Assembly: GCA_016716005.1 (NCBI GenBank)
Contig: JADJXE010000001.1
Span: 1,935,001 to 1,999,000, forward strand
Direction of reading: 5' to 3'
Length of the DNA: 64,000 nt
DNA from: Acidimicrobiales bacterium
Lineage (GTDB): Bacteria; Actinomycetota; Acidimicrobiia; Acidimicrobiales; JADJXE01
Shown: positions 21,977-30,788 of the stretch, one piece after another
Layout: the number at the start of each line of letters is the position of its first letter
Position numbering within the stretch: the stretch's first letter is position 1
Notes under the pieces: generated by a model
Seen by the model: only the letters and a program-made list of their open reading frames with translations
What the model was told of the DNA's origin: nothing
Databases searched by the model: none
Program-made: the position numbers and the translations under genes

Positions 21977-22674
21977 GACCGGCGGCGGGGCCCGGCCGCA
22001 CCGCGCTCCTCGTGGAGCGGGCCGCTCCCGCCTTCGACGCCGCCGCCGACCCCGGCCGGGCGGCGGAGATGCGCCGCTACATGAAGGACCGGTTCCCCTT
22101 CTACGGCGTCCCCACGCCGGCCCGGCGGGCGATCACCCGGGCCGCAGCGAGCGGGCTCGCCTCGCCCAACGAGGCAGACCTGGCCGAGCTGGCCGCGGCG
22201 TGCTGGGCGCGCGACCAGCGCGAGTGGCAGTACCTCGCCTGCGACCAGCTCCGCCAGCACGTCCGCGCCTGCTCGGCCGGCTTCCTCCCGGTGGCCGAGC
22301 GGCTGATCACGACCAAGTCGTGGTGGGACACGGTCGACGTGCTGGCCGCCCGCGTGGTCGGGCCGCTGGTGGCCGCCACCCCGTCGCGGCGCGACCAGCT
22401 CGAGGGCTGGGTCGCCGGCGACGACCTGTGGCTGGCGCGCGCCGCCATCCTCCACCAGCTCGGCGCCAAGGAGCGCACCGACCACGAGGTGCTCTTCCGC
22501 TGGTGCGCGGCCCGGGCCGGCGACACCCGCTGGTTCATCCGCAAGGCCATCGGCTGGGCCCTGCGCGACTACGCCCGCACCGACCCCGACGCGGTCCGCC
22601 GGTTCGTGGCCGAGCACGACGCCGAGCTGTCGGGGCTCTCGAAGCGGGAGGCCCTGAAGCACCTCCGCGGCTGA
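21973..22674 (+). CDS. DNA alkylation repair glycosylase, AlkD-like (HEAT repeat)
   Basis: The 233-residue protein matches AlkD-type HEAT-repeat glycosylases: MRRYMKDRFPFYGVPTPARR near the N-terminus, REWQYLACDQLRQ, TTKSWWDTVDVLAARVVGPL (the Trp-Trp-Asp signature at the DNA pocket), and TRWFIRKAIGWALRDYARTD. AlkD enzymes remove bulky or positively charged alkylated purines without flipping the base. The GTG start at 21973 overlaps the msrB stop, so the oxidised-protein and alkylated-DNA repair genes are coupled. Confidence 0.9.
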   Translation: MRPAAGPGRTALLVERAAPAFDAAADPGRAAEMRRYMKDRFPFYGVPTPARRAITRAAASGLASPNEADLAELAAACWARDQREWQYLACDQLRQHVRACSAGFLPVAERLITTKSWWDTVDVLAARVVGPLVAATPSRRDQLEGWVAGDDLWLARAAILHQLGAKERTDHEVLFRWCAARAGDTRWFIRKAIGWALRDYARTDPDAVRRFVAEHDAELSGLSKREALKHLRG

Positions 22675-22687
22675 CGCCACCGCCGAG

Positions 22688-22778
22688 CGGAGAGGGTGGG
22701 ATTCGAACCCACGGACGGGTTTGCACCCGTCAACGCCTTAGCAGGGCGCCCCGATCAACCTGGCTCCGGCACCTCTCC
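22688..22778 (-). tRNA. tRNA-Ser (anticodon GCT)
   Basis: The 91-base gene has acceptor stem GGAGAGG/CCTCTCC, anticodon loop CTGCTAA (GCT, reading AGC/AGU), a long class II variable arm (GACGGGTGCAAACCCGTC) and T loop GGTTCGAATCC. The discriminator is G and CCA is not encoded. Confidence 0.95.
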
Positions 22779-22833
22779 GTGTCCTCCGCGGATGGTACAC
22801 AGCCCGTCACCGGTGGGCGGCCGTGGCCGGTGG

Positions 22834-22917
22834 CGGAGGGAGCGGGATTCGAACCCGCGGGGCTCATCACCCAGAGGTTTTCAAGACCTCCGCAATCGTC
22901 CGCTCTGCCATCCCTCC
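22834..22917 (-). tRNA. tRNA-Ser (anticodon TGA)
   Basis: The acceptor stem GGAGGGA/TCCCTCC, anticodon loop CTTGAAA (TGA, reading UCA and other UCN codons), a long variable arm and the T loop GGTTCGAATCC are present. The discriminator is G and CCA is not encoded. It lies 55 bases from the other tRNA-Ser, on the same strand. Confidence 0.95.
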
Positions 22918-22927
22918 GGTGGCGAGG

Positions 22928-23911
22928 CTAGCCAGCGCCGCCCGGCCCGCCGACGCCACCGAGGGGGCCGGCCCCGACCCGAGCGCGGAGGTCGGCGAGC
23001 CACTCGTCGGCCTCGCGCCAGGCCGCGTCGGCCTCGCGGCGCAGCTCGGCGCCCTTGCCCGTGCCGGCCGGGTAGGAGCCGAGGAACTTCACCCCGCCGT
23101 GCTTCACCCGCAGGTCGCGAAGCGTGTCGGCCACCAGCTCGTCGGCGACGTGACCCTCGAAGTCGATGATGAAGCAGTAGTCGCCCAGGCCCCCCGACTT
23201 CGTGGGCCGGCTCTCGAGCTTCGACAGGTTGATGGTGCGCGCCGCGAACTCCTGGAGGATGGAGATCAGGCTGCCCGGCACGTTGGCACGCTGGTACACG
23301 ACGACGCTCGTCTTGTCGTGACCGGTCGGGGCCGGCACCCCGTCGCGGGCCACCACCACGAAGCGGGTCTGGTTGGTGTCGTGATCCTCGATGTCGGTGG
23401 CCAGCGCCTCGAGGCCGTACAGCTTGCCGGCCAGGGCCGGCGCGATGGCAGCGGTGTCGGGCCGCGGGTCCTCGCCCGCCAGCCGGGCCGCCTCGGCGGT
23501 GGAGGTGGCGGCCACCAGGTCGACGCCGGGCAGGTGCTCGTGCAGGAACCGCCGGCACTGGGCCCAGGCGTGCGGGAACGACACCACCCGCCGCACGTCG
23601 GCGAGGGCCACACCGGGCGCGGCGAGGAGGTGCATCTCGATCTCGAGGACGACCTCGCGCTGGATGAGCAGCCGGGTGCCGAAGGCCAGCGTGTCGATGG
23701 TGAGGTTGACGGTGCCCTCGATGGAGTTCTCGATAGGGACGAAGCCCACGTCGGTGTGGCCCGACTCGGTGGCCTCGAGCACGTCGGGGATGGTGGGGAG
23801 GGCGACCAGCTCCGCGGCGGCCAGGTACGGCTGGGTGAGGAGCGCCTGCTCGGTGAAGGTGCCGTGCGGGCCGAGGAACCCCACACGGAGGCGGGGGGCG
23901 GGATCGGTCAC
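22928..23911 (-). CDS. pheA: Prephenate dehydratase
   Basis: The 327-residue enzyme makes phenylpyruvate in phenylalanine synthesis. The N-terminal dehydratase domain has LRVGFLGPHGTFTEQALL, GFVPIENSIEGTVNLTIDTL and DTNQTRFVVVAR, where Thr-Arg-Phe is the catalytic motif. An ACT domain follows (GSLISILQEFAARTINLSKL, ESRPTKSGGLGDYCFIIDFE); ESRP is the classical phenylalanine-binding site for feedback inhibition. There is no chorismate mutase domain. A Gly-rich tail ends the protein. It starts at GTG 23911 with TATCCT 8 bases upstream. Confidence 0.95.
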   Translation of the reverse strand: MTDPAPRLRVGFLGPHGTFTEQALLTQPYLAAAELVALPTIPDVLEATESGHTDVGFVPIENSIEGTVNLTIDTLAFGTRLLIQREVVLEIEMHLLAAPGVALADVRRVVSFPHAWAQCRRFLHEHLPGVDLVAATSTAEAARLAGEDPRPDTAAIAPALAGKLYGLEALATDIEDHDTNQTRFVVVARDGVPAPTGHDKTSVVVYQRANVPGSLISILQEFAARTINLSKLESRPTKSGGLGDYCFIIDFEGHVADELVADTLRDLRVKHGGVKFLGSYPAGTGKGAELRREADAAWREADEWLADLRARVGAGPLGGVGGPGGAG

Positions 23912-23919
23912 GACGGGCC

Positions 23920-23925
23920 AGGATA
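23920..23925 (-). promoter_or_regulatory. -10 element (TATCCT) of pheA
   Basis: TATCCT on the minus strand ends 8 bases before the pheA GTG. The divergent larB gene starts only 6 bases beyond the box (GTG 23931), so both promoters share about 20 bases. Confidence 0.45.
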
Positions 23926-23930
23926 GTGAG

Positions 23931-24701
23931 GTGGACGAGCCGGCAATCCTGCAGCTGCTGGAGGACGTGCGCGACGGCGCCCTGCCGGCCGACGCCGCCC
24001 TGGCGCGCCTGCGCCGCCTGCCCTTCGCCGACCTCGGCTTCGCCCGCGTCGACCACCACCGCGCGCTCCGCCAGGGCCTGCCCGAGGCCGTCTACGGCCC
24101 CGGCAAGTCACCGGGCCACGTGGCCGCCATCGTCGGCGAGCTTCTCGACAACGGGGCCGGTCCCGTGGTGCTCACCCGGGCCGACCCGGCCCAGGTCGAG
24201 GCGGCGACGGCCGCCAGGCCCGGGGGCACCGTCACCGGCCACGACGGCACGCCGGCCACGGTGGTGTGGCGCCCGTCGGCCGAGCGGCCCGAGCGGATCC
24301 TGATCGTGGCGGCCGGCACCGCCGACCTGCCCGTGGCCGAGGAGTGCGCCGCCACCCTGCGGGCCCACGGCTTCCGCCCGACGCCGCTCACCGACGTCGG
24401 CGTGGCCGGGGTCCACCGCCTCCTGGCCTCGGCCGGCGAGCTCGACGCGGCCGACGGCGTGGTGGTGGTGGCCGGGATGGAGGGGGCCCTCGCCAGCCTG
24501 GTGGGGGGGATGACCGGCGCGCCGGTGGTCGCGGTGCCCACCAGCGTCGGCTACGGCGCCGGGCTGCAGGGGGTGACGGCCCTGCTCGCCATGCTGGCCT
24601 CGTGCGCGCCGGGGATCGCGGTGGTGGGGATCGACAACGGGTTCGGCGCGGCCTGCGCCATGGCCCGCATCCTCGGCGTGCGGGCGGTGCGCGGTGGCTG
24701 A
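23931..24701 (+). CDS. larB: Nickel-pincer cofactor biosynthesis protein LarB
   Basis: The 256-residue protein has an N-terminal helical part (FADLGFARVDHHRALRQGLP, then EAVYGPGKSP) and a PurE/AIR-carboxylase-like C-terminal domain (LIVAAGTADLPVAEECAATL, GAPVVAVPTSVGYGAG, GIDNGFGAACAMARI). LarB carboxylates and hydrolyses nicotinic acid adenine dinucleotide as the first step to the nickel-pincer nucleotide. GTG 23931 is chosen as the first in-frame start not antisense to pheA. It overlaps larC by 8 bases. LarE (sulfur transfer) is not in this window. Confidence 0.9.
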   Translation: MDEPAILQLLEDVRDGALPADAALARLRRLPFADLGFARVDHHRALRQGLPEAVYGPGKSPGHVAAIVGELLDNGAGPVVLTRADPAQVEAATAARPGGTVTGHDGTPATVVWRPSAERPERILIVAAGTADLPVAEECAATLRAHGFRPTPLTDVGVAGVHRLLASAGELDAADGVVVVAGMEGALASLVGGMTGAPVVAVPTSVGYGAGLQGVTALLAMLASCAPGIAVVGIDNGFGAACAMARILGVRAVRGG

Positions 24702-25902
24702 CGTCGAGGCCGCCGGCACGGCCCCCGCCACCGTCGCCTGGTTCCACTGCTTCTCCGGGGTGGCCGGCGACATGACGCTCGGGGCGCTGGTCGACGCCGG
24801 CGCCGACCTCGCCGAGGTGCGGGCGCTGTGCGAGCGCCTCCCGGTCGGCGGGTGGGCACTCACGGCCGAGCCGGTGCTGCGGGGCGGGATCGCGGGCACG
24901 CACGTCCGGGTCGTCACCGACGAGCAGAAGGTGGTGCGGACCTTCAGCCACATCGTCGGGCTGGTGGAGGCGGCGCGCCTGCCAGCCCGCGTGGAGGCCC
25001 GCGCCCTCGGCGCCTTCACGGCCCTGGCCGACGTCGAGGGGCACCTCCATCGGCGACCCGCCAGCCAGGTGCACTTCCACGAGGTCGGCGCGCTCGACGC
25101 GCTCATCGACGTGGTGGGCTCGTGCGCCGCGATGGAGGTGCTCGGCGTCGACCGGGTCGAGGCCAGCGCGGTCGCGACCGGCACCGGGATGGTGCGCACC
25201 GAGCACGGCCTGCTCCCCAACCCGGCGCCCGCCGTGGTGTCGCTGCTGCGGGGTGCCCCCACGTACGGCATCGAGGTCCCGGTGGAGCTCACCACGCCCA
25301 CCGGCGCCGCGCTGCTGGCGGCCACCGTCTCGCGCTGGGGGCCCCTGCCGCCGCTGACCATCGCAGCCACCGGCTTCGGCGCCGGGACCCGCGAGCTCGA
25401 CGACCGGCCCAACCTGCTCCAGGTGGTGGTGGGCACCGCCGCCGATCGCCCGGTGCCGGGCCAGCCGGTCGTCGTGGTCGAGGTGACGGTCGACGACGTC
25501 ACCGGCGAGACGCTGGCCCACGCGGTGGCCACGGTGCTCGAGGCCGGCGCCCACGACGCCTGGGTCACGCCGGTGGTGATGAAGAAGGGCCGGCCCGGCC
25601 ACGTGGTGACCGCGCTCGCCGACCCGGCCCTCGCCGGGCAGGTCGCGCTGGCCCTCCGCCGCGAGACCGGCAGCCTCGGGGTGCGGGCGACCACCTCCGA
25701 GCGCTGGCCCGCGGCCCGCGCCGTCCACCAGGTGGAGGTGGGGGGCGAGCCGGTGCGGGTGAAGGTCAGCCCCGGGCGGGTGAAGGTGGAGCACGACGAC
25801 GCGGCCCGCGCCGCCGACCGCACCGGGCTCCCGCTGCGCGAGGTGGTCTCCCTGGCCGAGGAGGCGTGGCGCCGCCGACCCCCCGACGACGAGGCCGGCT
25901 GA
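24694..25902 (+). CDS. larC: Nickel-pincer cofactor nickel insertase LarC
   Basis: The 402-residue protein begins with WFHCFSGVAGDMTLGALVDA (family: h.D.fsGiaGDM.lgALlD), then QVHFHEVGALDALIDVVGSC with the metal-binding His pair. PVELTTPTGAALLAATV and VMKKGRPGHVVTALADP are the other conserved blocks. LarC uses CTP to insert nickel into the pincer cofactor of lactate racemase and related racemases/epimerases. In some species LarC is split by a programmed frameshift; here it is one frame. The start overlaps larB, so they form one operon. Confidence 0.92.
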   Translation: MADVEAAGTAPATVAWFHCFSGVAGDMTLGALVDAGADLAEVRALCERLPVGGWALTAEPVLRGGIAGTHVRVVTDEQKVVRTFSHIVGLVEAARLPARVEARALGAFTALADVEGHLHRRPASQVHFHEVGALDALIDVVGSCAAMEVLGVDRVEASAVATGTGMVRTEHGLLPNPAPAVVSLLRGAPTYGIEVPVELTTPTGAALLAATVSRWGPLPPLTIAATGFGAGTRELDDRPNLLQVVVGTAADRPVPGQPVVVVEVTVDDVTGETLAHAVATVLEAGAHDAWVTPVVMKKGRPGHVVTALADPALAGQVALALRRETGSLGVRATTSERWPAARAVHQVEVGGEPVRVKVSPGRVKVEHDDAARAADRTGLPLREVVSLAEEAWRRRPPDDEAG

Positions 25903-25989
25903 CCACGCCGGGGCGCCGCTCGGCCGGCTCGATGAGCGGCGCGGCCCGCGGGCCGGCGGACCGGTGACCGGCACTAGCGTGGCCCCCTT

Positions 25990-27684
25990 GTGAGCAGCCC
26001 CGACGGGCCGGACCACACCGACCACGATGCCGACGACGTCGGCGAGCTCGACCTCGATGCCACCGCCGACGCGCTGCGGGCCCTGCGCCGGCATCGCCGA
26101 CGCAAGCGGGTCGCCTCGATCCACTGGGTGGACGCCCTGTACCGCACCTACGTGGCCGCCGTGGTGGGGATCGTGGTCGTGCTCCTCGTGTCGAGCTTCG
26201 TCGGCGACGGCGAGGTGACCGGCTCCGCCCTCGACCGGGTGCTGGCCGACGGCCCGGCCGCGGTGGGGGTGGTCGTGGCCGTCGCCCTGGCCCTCGGGCT
26301 GCGCTCCGGGGGTCAGGGCGGCCCGCTCGCCCTCGAAGCCGCCGAGGTGCGCCACGTGCTGCTCGCACCGGTGCCGCACCGCACCGCCCTCTGGCACCCT
26401 GCGGTGCAGCAGCTGCGCTTCGCGGCGTTCGTGGGTGCCGTCATCGGGGCCATCGGCGGCCAGCTGGCCGCCCGCCGCCTGCCCGGCTCCCCGCTCGCCT
26501 GGGTGGCCGTGGGCGGGGCGTTCGGCCTGGTCCTTGCCCTGGCCGCCCTCGGCGCCGCCCTCGTGTGCTCGGGCTGGCACGTCCCCCGCTGGGTCACCAC
26601 GCTGGTCGGCGCCGGGCTCGTCGGCTGGGCGGTCGCCGATCTCACGGGCCACGCGCCCACCGCCCCCACCAGCCTGCTCGGCGAGCTCGCCCTGGCGCCC
26701 GCCTCGTTCGACTGGGTGGCGATCCCCGCGGCGCTGGCGACCCTGGCCCTCGTACCCCTCGGGCTGCTCGCCATGGGCGGGTTGACCGTGGAGGCCGCCG
26801 AGCGCCGCGCCGCGCTGGTCGGCCAGCTCCGCTTCGCGGCGACCATGCAGGACCTGCGGACCGTGCTGGTGCTGCGCCGCCAGCTGGCGCAGGAACGACC
26901 GCGGTCGCGGCCCTGGGTCCGGCTGCGCCGGGTGGGACGCCGGCTGCCCGTGTGGCGGCGGGACTGGCACGGGATCCTGCGGTTCCCGGGCACGCGGTTG
27001 GCCCGCATCGCGCTGCTGGCGTTGGTGGGCGGGCTGTCGCTCCGCGCCGCCTGGGACGGCACCACCCCGCTCCTGGTGCTCGCCGGCCTGGCCTTCTTCG
27101 TGGCCGGCATGGAGGCCGCCGAACCCCTCTCCCAGGAGGTCGACCACCGCGACCGCACCGACGTGCTGCCCACCGAGCTCGGTGACGTGCTGGTGCGCCA
27201 CCTCCCGGCCGCCGGCGTGGTGGCCGTGCTGGTCGGCGGGGTGGCGGCCGGTGCAGCCGCGCTGGCCGGGCCGCCGGCCATGGCCGTGGCCGCGTGCGCC
27301 GCGGCATCGGTGACGGGCGCCCTGGCCGGCGTGGCCGGCGGCGCCGCGAGCGTGGTGATGGGAGCGCCCGAGCCGTCGTCGGGGTCGGAGACGGCGGGCC
27401 TGGTGCCGCCCGAGGTCGCGGGCCTGAAGATCGCGGCCCGCACCGCGTGGCCCCCGGCCATGGCGGTGGTGGGCTGCCTGCCGCTCCTCGCGACCCGGGT
27501 GGCCGAGGAGAAGGGCTACCCGGCCTTCCGGCCGACGGCCACGGCGTGCGTGGGGGTGGTGCTCCTGGTGTCGATCACCGCGGCCTGGGTGCGGTTCCGG
27601 GAGCCGGCGCGGGCCTGGTTCCGCCGCCAGATGGAGGAGGCCGCCCAGCAGAGCGGCATGCGCCCCGCGAAGGAGCCGACGTGA
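25990..27684 (+). CDS. Large ABC exporter-type membrane protein (permease)
   Basis: The 564-residue protein has an acidic N-terminus and about a dozen hydrophobic segments, for example VVGIVVVLLVSSFVG, WVAVGGAFGLVLALAALGAA, ALATLALVPLGLLAMGG and AAGVVAVLVGGVAAGAAALA. LSQEVDHRDRTDVLP is a cytoplasmic loop. It overlaps the following ATPase gene by 4 bases, which identifies it as the partner permease. Fold and length fit the ABC-2-like permeases of Gram-positive bacteria without a clear named family. GTG 25990 is preceded by TAGCGT 9 bases upstream. The substrate is unknown. Confidence 0.7.
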   Translation: MSSPDGPDHTDHDADDVGELDLDATADALRALRRHRRRKRVASIHWVDALYRTYVAAVVGIVVVLLVSSFVGDGEVTGSALDRVLADGPAAVGVVVAVALALGLRSGGQGGPLALEAAEVRHVLLAPVPHRTALWHPAVQQLRFAAFVGAVIGAIGGQLAARRLPGSPLAWVAVGGAFGLVLALAALGAALVCSGWHVPRWVTTLVGAGLVGWAVADLTGHAPTAPTSLLGELALAPASFDWVAIPAALATLALVPLGLLAMGGLTVEAAERRAALVGQLRFAATMQDLRTVLVLRRQLAQERPRSRPWVRLRRVGRRLPVWRRDWHGILRFPGTRLARIALLALVGGLSLRAAWDGTTPLLVLAGLAFFVAGMEAAEPLSQEVDHRDRTDVLPTELGDVLVRHLPAAGVVAVLVGGVAAGAAALAGPPAMAVAACAAASVTGALAGVAGGAASVVMGAPEPSSGSETAGLVPPEVAGLKIAARTAWPPAMAVVGCLPLLATRVAEEKGYPAFRPTATACVGVVLLVSITAAWVRFREPARAWFRRQMEEAAQQSGMRPAKEPT

Positions 27685-28391
27685 GCGCGAAGCGGAAGCG
27701 GACCGAGGAGCCCGAGGTGATCCCGGCGGTGCGCACCGTGGGGCTCGCCAAGGACTACGGCGACCTCGTGGCCCTCGCCCCCCTCGACCTCAGCGTCCCG
27801 CCCGGACAGTCGTTGGTGCTGGTGGGGCACAACGGCTCGGGCAAGACCACCCTCCTGCGCCTCACCGCCGGCCTGCTCGAGGCGACGGACGGCTCGGTGG
27901 AGATCGCCGGCGCCGAGGCCGGCACCATCGCCGCCCGGGCCGTCACCTCCTACCTGCCCGACAACCCGGTGCTCTACGACGACCTCAGCGTCTGGGAGCA
28001 CGCCGAGTACATCGCCCGCCTCCACGGCGTCGACGACTGGGAGGGTTGGACGGCCGAGCTCCTCGGTCGTCTCGGCCTGTCCCACCGAGCCGACGACCTG
28101 CCGTCCACCTTCAGCCGGGGGCTCAGGCAGAAGACGTCGATCCTGCTCAGCCTGGTGCGCCCCTTCTCCGTCCTGCTGGTCGACGAGCCCTTCGTCGGCC
28201 TCGACGCCGGCGGCAAGGAGGCGCTGCTCGGGCTGCTGCGGGAGGTGCACGCCGAAGGGGCCACCCTCGTCGTCGCCACCCACGAGCTGGCCTTCGTCGA
28301 CATGGTCGACCGCTGCGTGGCGCTGCGCGAGGGGGAGGTCATCCACGACGGCCCCACCGACGGCATCGACGTGCTGTCGCTGGTGTCGTAG
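27681..28391 (+). CDS. ABC transporter ATP-binding protein
   Basis: The 236-residue ATPase has Walker A VGHNGSGKTTLL, Q-loop-like SYLPDNPVLYDDL (Pro-Asp in place of the usual Q-E, as in ABC-2 exporters), the signature as FSRGLRQKTSI (in place of LSGGQ), Walker B VLLVDEPFVGLD and the switch His ATHE. The diverged signature FSRGLRQK resembles that of exporters of the CcmA/NatA type. It works with the permease encoded upstream, with which it overlaps by GTGA. Confidence 0.92.
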   Translation: MSAKRKRTEEPEVIPAVRTVGLAKDYGDLVALAPLDLSVPPGQSLVLVGHNGSGKTTLLRLTAGLLEATDGSVEIAGAEAGTIAARAVTSYLPDNPVLYDDLSVWEHAEYIARLHGVDDWEGWTAELLGRLGLSHRADDLPSTFSRGLRQKTSILLSLVRPFSVLLVDEPFVGLDAGGKEALLGLLREVHAEGATLVVATHELAFVDMVDRCVALREGEVIHDGPTDGIDVLSLVS

Positions 28392-28393
28392 CG

Positions 28394-29284
28394 GTGCCGA
28401 CTCCGACTCCGGCTCCGACTCCGACTCCGGCCCCGGCCCCGGCCCCCGATCCCGTGGCCATCCCCCCCGTGGTGGCCCCGGCGTGGGTCGCCGCCCACCG
28501 CGGCGAGCTCGTGCTGGCCGACGTCCGGTACTTCCTCGACGGCCGCTCGGGCCACGACGCCTACCTCGCCGGCCACCTCCCCGGCGCCGTGTTCGTCGAC
28601 CTCGACGCCGACCTGGCGGGCCCGCCCGGCGGTGCCGCCGGGCGCCATCCGCTCCCCACTGCGGAGACCTTCGCCGCGGCCCTCGCCCGGCGCGGGATCG
28701 CCAGCGCCGACCTCGTCGTCGCCTACGACGATGCCGGGGGGTGCTTCGCAGCCCGGCTGGTGTGGATGCTGCGGGTCACCGGTCACCGCGCGGCGCTGCT
28801 CGACGGCGGCCTGGCGGCCTGGGCCGCTCCGCTGGAGACCGGGGAGGTCCGCCGATCACCCACCACGCGGGTGCCCGCACCGTGGCCGGCCGACCGGTTG
28901 GCCTCCACCGACCAGGTCGACGACCTCCGCACCCGCCCCGACGCGGTGCTCCTGGACGCCCGCGCGCCCGAGCGGTTCCGGGGCGACGTCGAGCCGCTCG
29001 ACCCCCGGGCCGGTCACATCCCCGGCGCGCGCAGCTCGCCCTGGGCCGCGAACCTGGACGCGACCGGCAGGTTCCACCGGCCCGACGCGCTGCGGGCCCA
29101 CTTCGCTGCGCTCGGCGCGCGGGAGGGCACGCGCCTGGTGGTGTCGTGCGGCTCGGGCGTGACGGCGTGCCACACCCTGCTCGCGCTTGAGCTCGCCGGC
29201 GTGACGGGCGCCGCCCTGTTCCCGGCCAGCTGGTCGGGGTGGTGCGCCGACCCGGCCCGGCCGGCGGCCCTGGGCGACGCCTGA
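28394..29284 (+). CDS. Thiosulfate/3-mercaptopyruvate sulfurtransferase (tandem rhodanese)
   Basis: Two rhodanese domains are present. The first (LVLADVRYFLDGRSGHDAYL, then GHLPGAVFVDLDADL) is inactive, and the second (AVLLDARAPERFRGDVEPLD, then GHIPGARSSPW) ends in the active-site loop VVSCGSGVTAC with the catalytic cysteine in CGSGVT. The tip CGSGVT favours 3-mercaptopyruvate over thiosulfate. The start is uncertain: GTG 28394 gives a Pro/Thr/Ala leader from a CCGACT/CCGGCC tandem repeat, and GTG 28454 gives a compact enzyme of 276 residues. It sits 3 bases after the ABC ATPase gene. Confidence 0.9.
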   Translation: MPTPTPAPTPTPAPAPAPDPVAIPPVVAPAWVAAHRGELVLADVRYFLDGRSGHDAYLAGHLPGAVFVDLDADLAGPPGGAAGRHPLPTAETFAAALARRGIASADLVVAYDDAGGCFAARLVWMLRVTGHRAALLDGGLAAWAAPLETGEVRRSPTTRVPAPWPADRLASTDQVDDLRTRPDAVLLDARAPERFRGDVEPLDPRAGHIPGARSSPWAANLDATGRFHRPDALRAHFAALGAREGTRLVVSCGSGVTACHTLLALELAGVTGAALFPASWSGWCADPARPAALGDA

Positions 29285-29462
29285 GCGGGGTCGACGCCGC
29301 TCCCCCTGATCCTTCCCCTCATCCCGGCGCCACGCCTGCCGATCTGATCGTCGACAACCGTGCGCGCCGATTCGGGCATTTCGGCCCTGGCCTGCGCGCC
29401 CTGGGGGCGCGTTGGATGGGGACGGGTTCGGGGGCCGTGCGCAACCGCGCCTGGAGGAGACA

Positions 29463-30737
29463 ATGAAGGGCAAGCTCAGCGTCAGTGCCATCGTCGTCCT
29501 GGTCAGCGGCGCGGTGCTCCTCGTGGCGTCGTTCCTGGCCTGGTTCGAGAGCGGCGTGTCCGGGTTCAGCGCCAGCGTCAACGCGTGGGACACCGAGTTC
29601 GGCCTCTTCCCCCTGTCGATGCTGCCGGCCGTGCTCGGCATCGTCGCCGCCGTGGAGGCCGGTCTGGTCGAGCTCGGCAAGGTCCGGCTCCCCGACCGCA
29701 TCGGGGGCTTCACCTGGCCCCAGCTGCGCACCATCGCCGCCGGGGGCGCCACCGTGATCGTGCTGGGCTACCTGGCGAGCTTCCTGCTCGCGGACACGCC
29801 CGGCATCGACCTGGGCATCGGGCTGCTCCTGAGCCTGCTCGGCTGCGTGGGCCTCGTCGTCGGGGTCGTGCTGGCCTACAACGAGGCCAAGGCCTCGGCG
29901 GTGCCCGGCGGAGCCGCCAGCGTGATCGACGCGGCCATGGGCGCCGCGGCCGCGCCCCCGCCCCCGCCCCCGGCCCCTCAGGCCCCGGGCACCTACGACC
30001 AGGGCGCGGCCCCGGCGTGGGAGCAGCCGCCGCCTCCGGCCCCGGCCGCCGAGTGGGCGACACCGACACCGACACCGACACCGGCACCGGCACCGGCACC
30101 GGCACCAGCCCCCGCCACGACCGCCGAGTGGGCGGCACCGGCCCCCGCCACGACCGCCGCGGCGCCGGCCGAGCCGGCCGCGGCGGTGCCCGCCGATCCC
30201 TGGGCCGCCGTGGCTCCAGCGGCGCCAGCGGCCCCCGAGCCCCCCGAGGCCCCGGCGGCGGCCGTGACAGCCGAAGCCCCTGACGCCACCGCCGACACCG
30301 GCGAGGGGTGGGGGGCACCGGCGGCGGCGGCGCCGGCCGCGGCCGTCGCGGCGGCCGCCGCGACCACGCCCGCGGCCGTCGAGCCCGAGGTGATGGGGGC
30401 AGCGTCCCCCGAGCCGACGGCCGTCGAACCCGCACCGGCGGCAACCGAGCCCGCCGCAACCGCACCCGAGCCCGCACTCGAGCCCCAGCCCCAGCCCCAG
30501 GCGGCAGCCGCCTCCGAGCCCGTCGCCGCGCCGGCCCCGGCCGCCGGTGACTTCTGGTTCTACGTCGAGACGCCCCAGTCCCTCGTGGCCTCGGGCGACG
30601 CCAGCCGGACGCTGAGCGTGCTGCGCCCGGGCACGTGGTACCGGGGCCGCGGGGAGCAGGGCGGCTGGGTGCAGGCCGTCGACGAGAACGGCACGGAGGG
30701 CTGGCTCCCCGCCTACGCCGTGCGCCGGGCGCCGTAG
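29463..30737 (+). CDS. Membrane protein with Pro/Ala-rich linker and SH3-like C-terminal domain
   Basis: The 424-residue protein has four N-terminal helices (VSAIVVLVSGAVLLVASFLA, LPAVLGIVAAVEAGLV, GATVIVLGYLASFLLA, IGLLLSLLGCVGLVVGVVLA). A linker of about 200 residues rich in Ala and Pro follows, coded in part by tandem ACACCG/GCACCG hexamers at 30060-30110. The C-terminal domain of about 62 residues, FWFYVETPQSLVASGD then GTWYRGRGEQGGWVQAVDEN, resembles bacterial SH3 domains that bind cell-wall peptides. ATG 29463 has GGAGGAGACA directly upstream. A membrane protein with a long flexible stalk is inferred; function is unknown. Confidence 0.7.
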   Translation: MKGKLSVSAIVVLVSGAVLLVASFLAWFESGVSGFSASVNAWDTEFGLFPLSMLPAVLGIVAAVEAGLVELGKVRLPDRIGGFTWPQLRTIAAGGATVIVLGYLASFLLADTPGIDLGIGLLLSLLGCVGLVVGVVLAYNEAKASAVPGGAASVIDAAMGAAAAPPPPPPAPQAPGTYDQGAAPAWEQPPPPAPAAEWATPTPTPTPAPAPAPAPAPATTAEWAAPAPATTAAAPAEPAAAVPADPWAAVAPAAPAAPEPPEAPAAAVTAEAPDATADTGEGWGAPAAAAPAAAVAAAAATTPAAVEPEVMGAASPEPTAVEPAPAATEPAATAPEPALEPQPQPQAAAASEPVAAPAPAAGDFWFYVETPQSLVASGDASRTLSVLRPGTWYRGRGEQGGWVQAVDENGTEGWLPAYAVRRAP

Positions 30738-30788
30738 GCGCCCCACCCACCAGCGGGCCTCGGCCCGCCCCACGAAGGGGGTCACCCC

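Noticed and set aside
28394..28453. Pro/Thr/Ala repeat before the sulfurtransferase as a secretion signal
   Set aside because: No hydrophobic core follows; it is a tandem CCGACT/CCGGCC repeat and may not even be translated if GTG 28454 is used.
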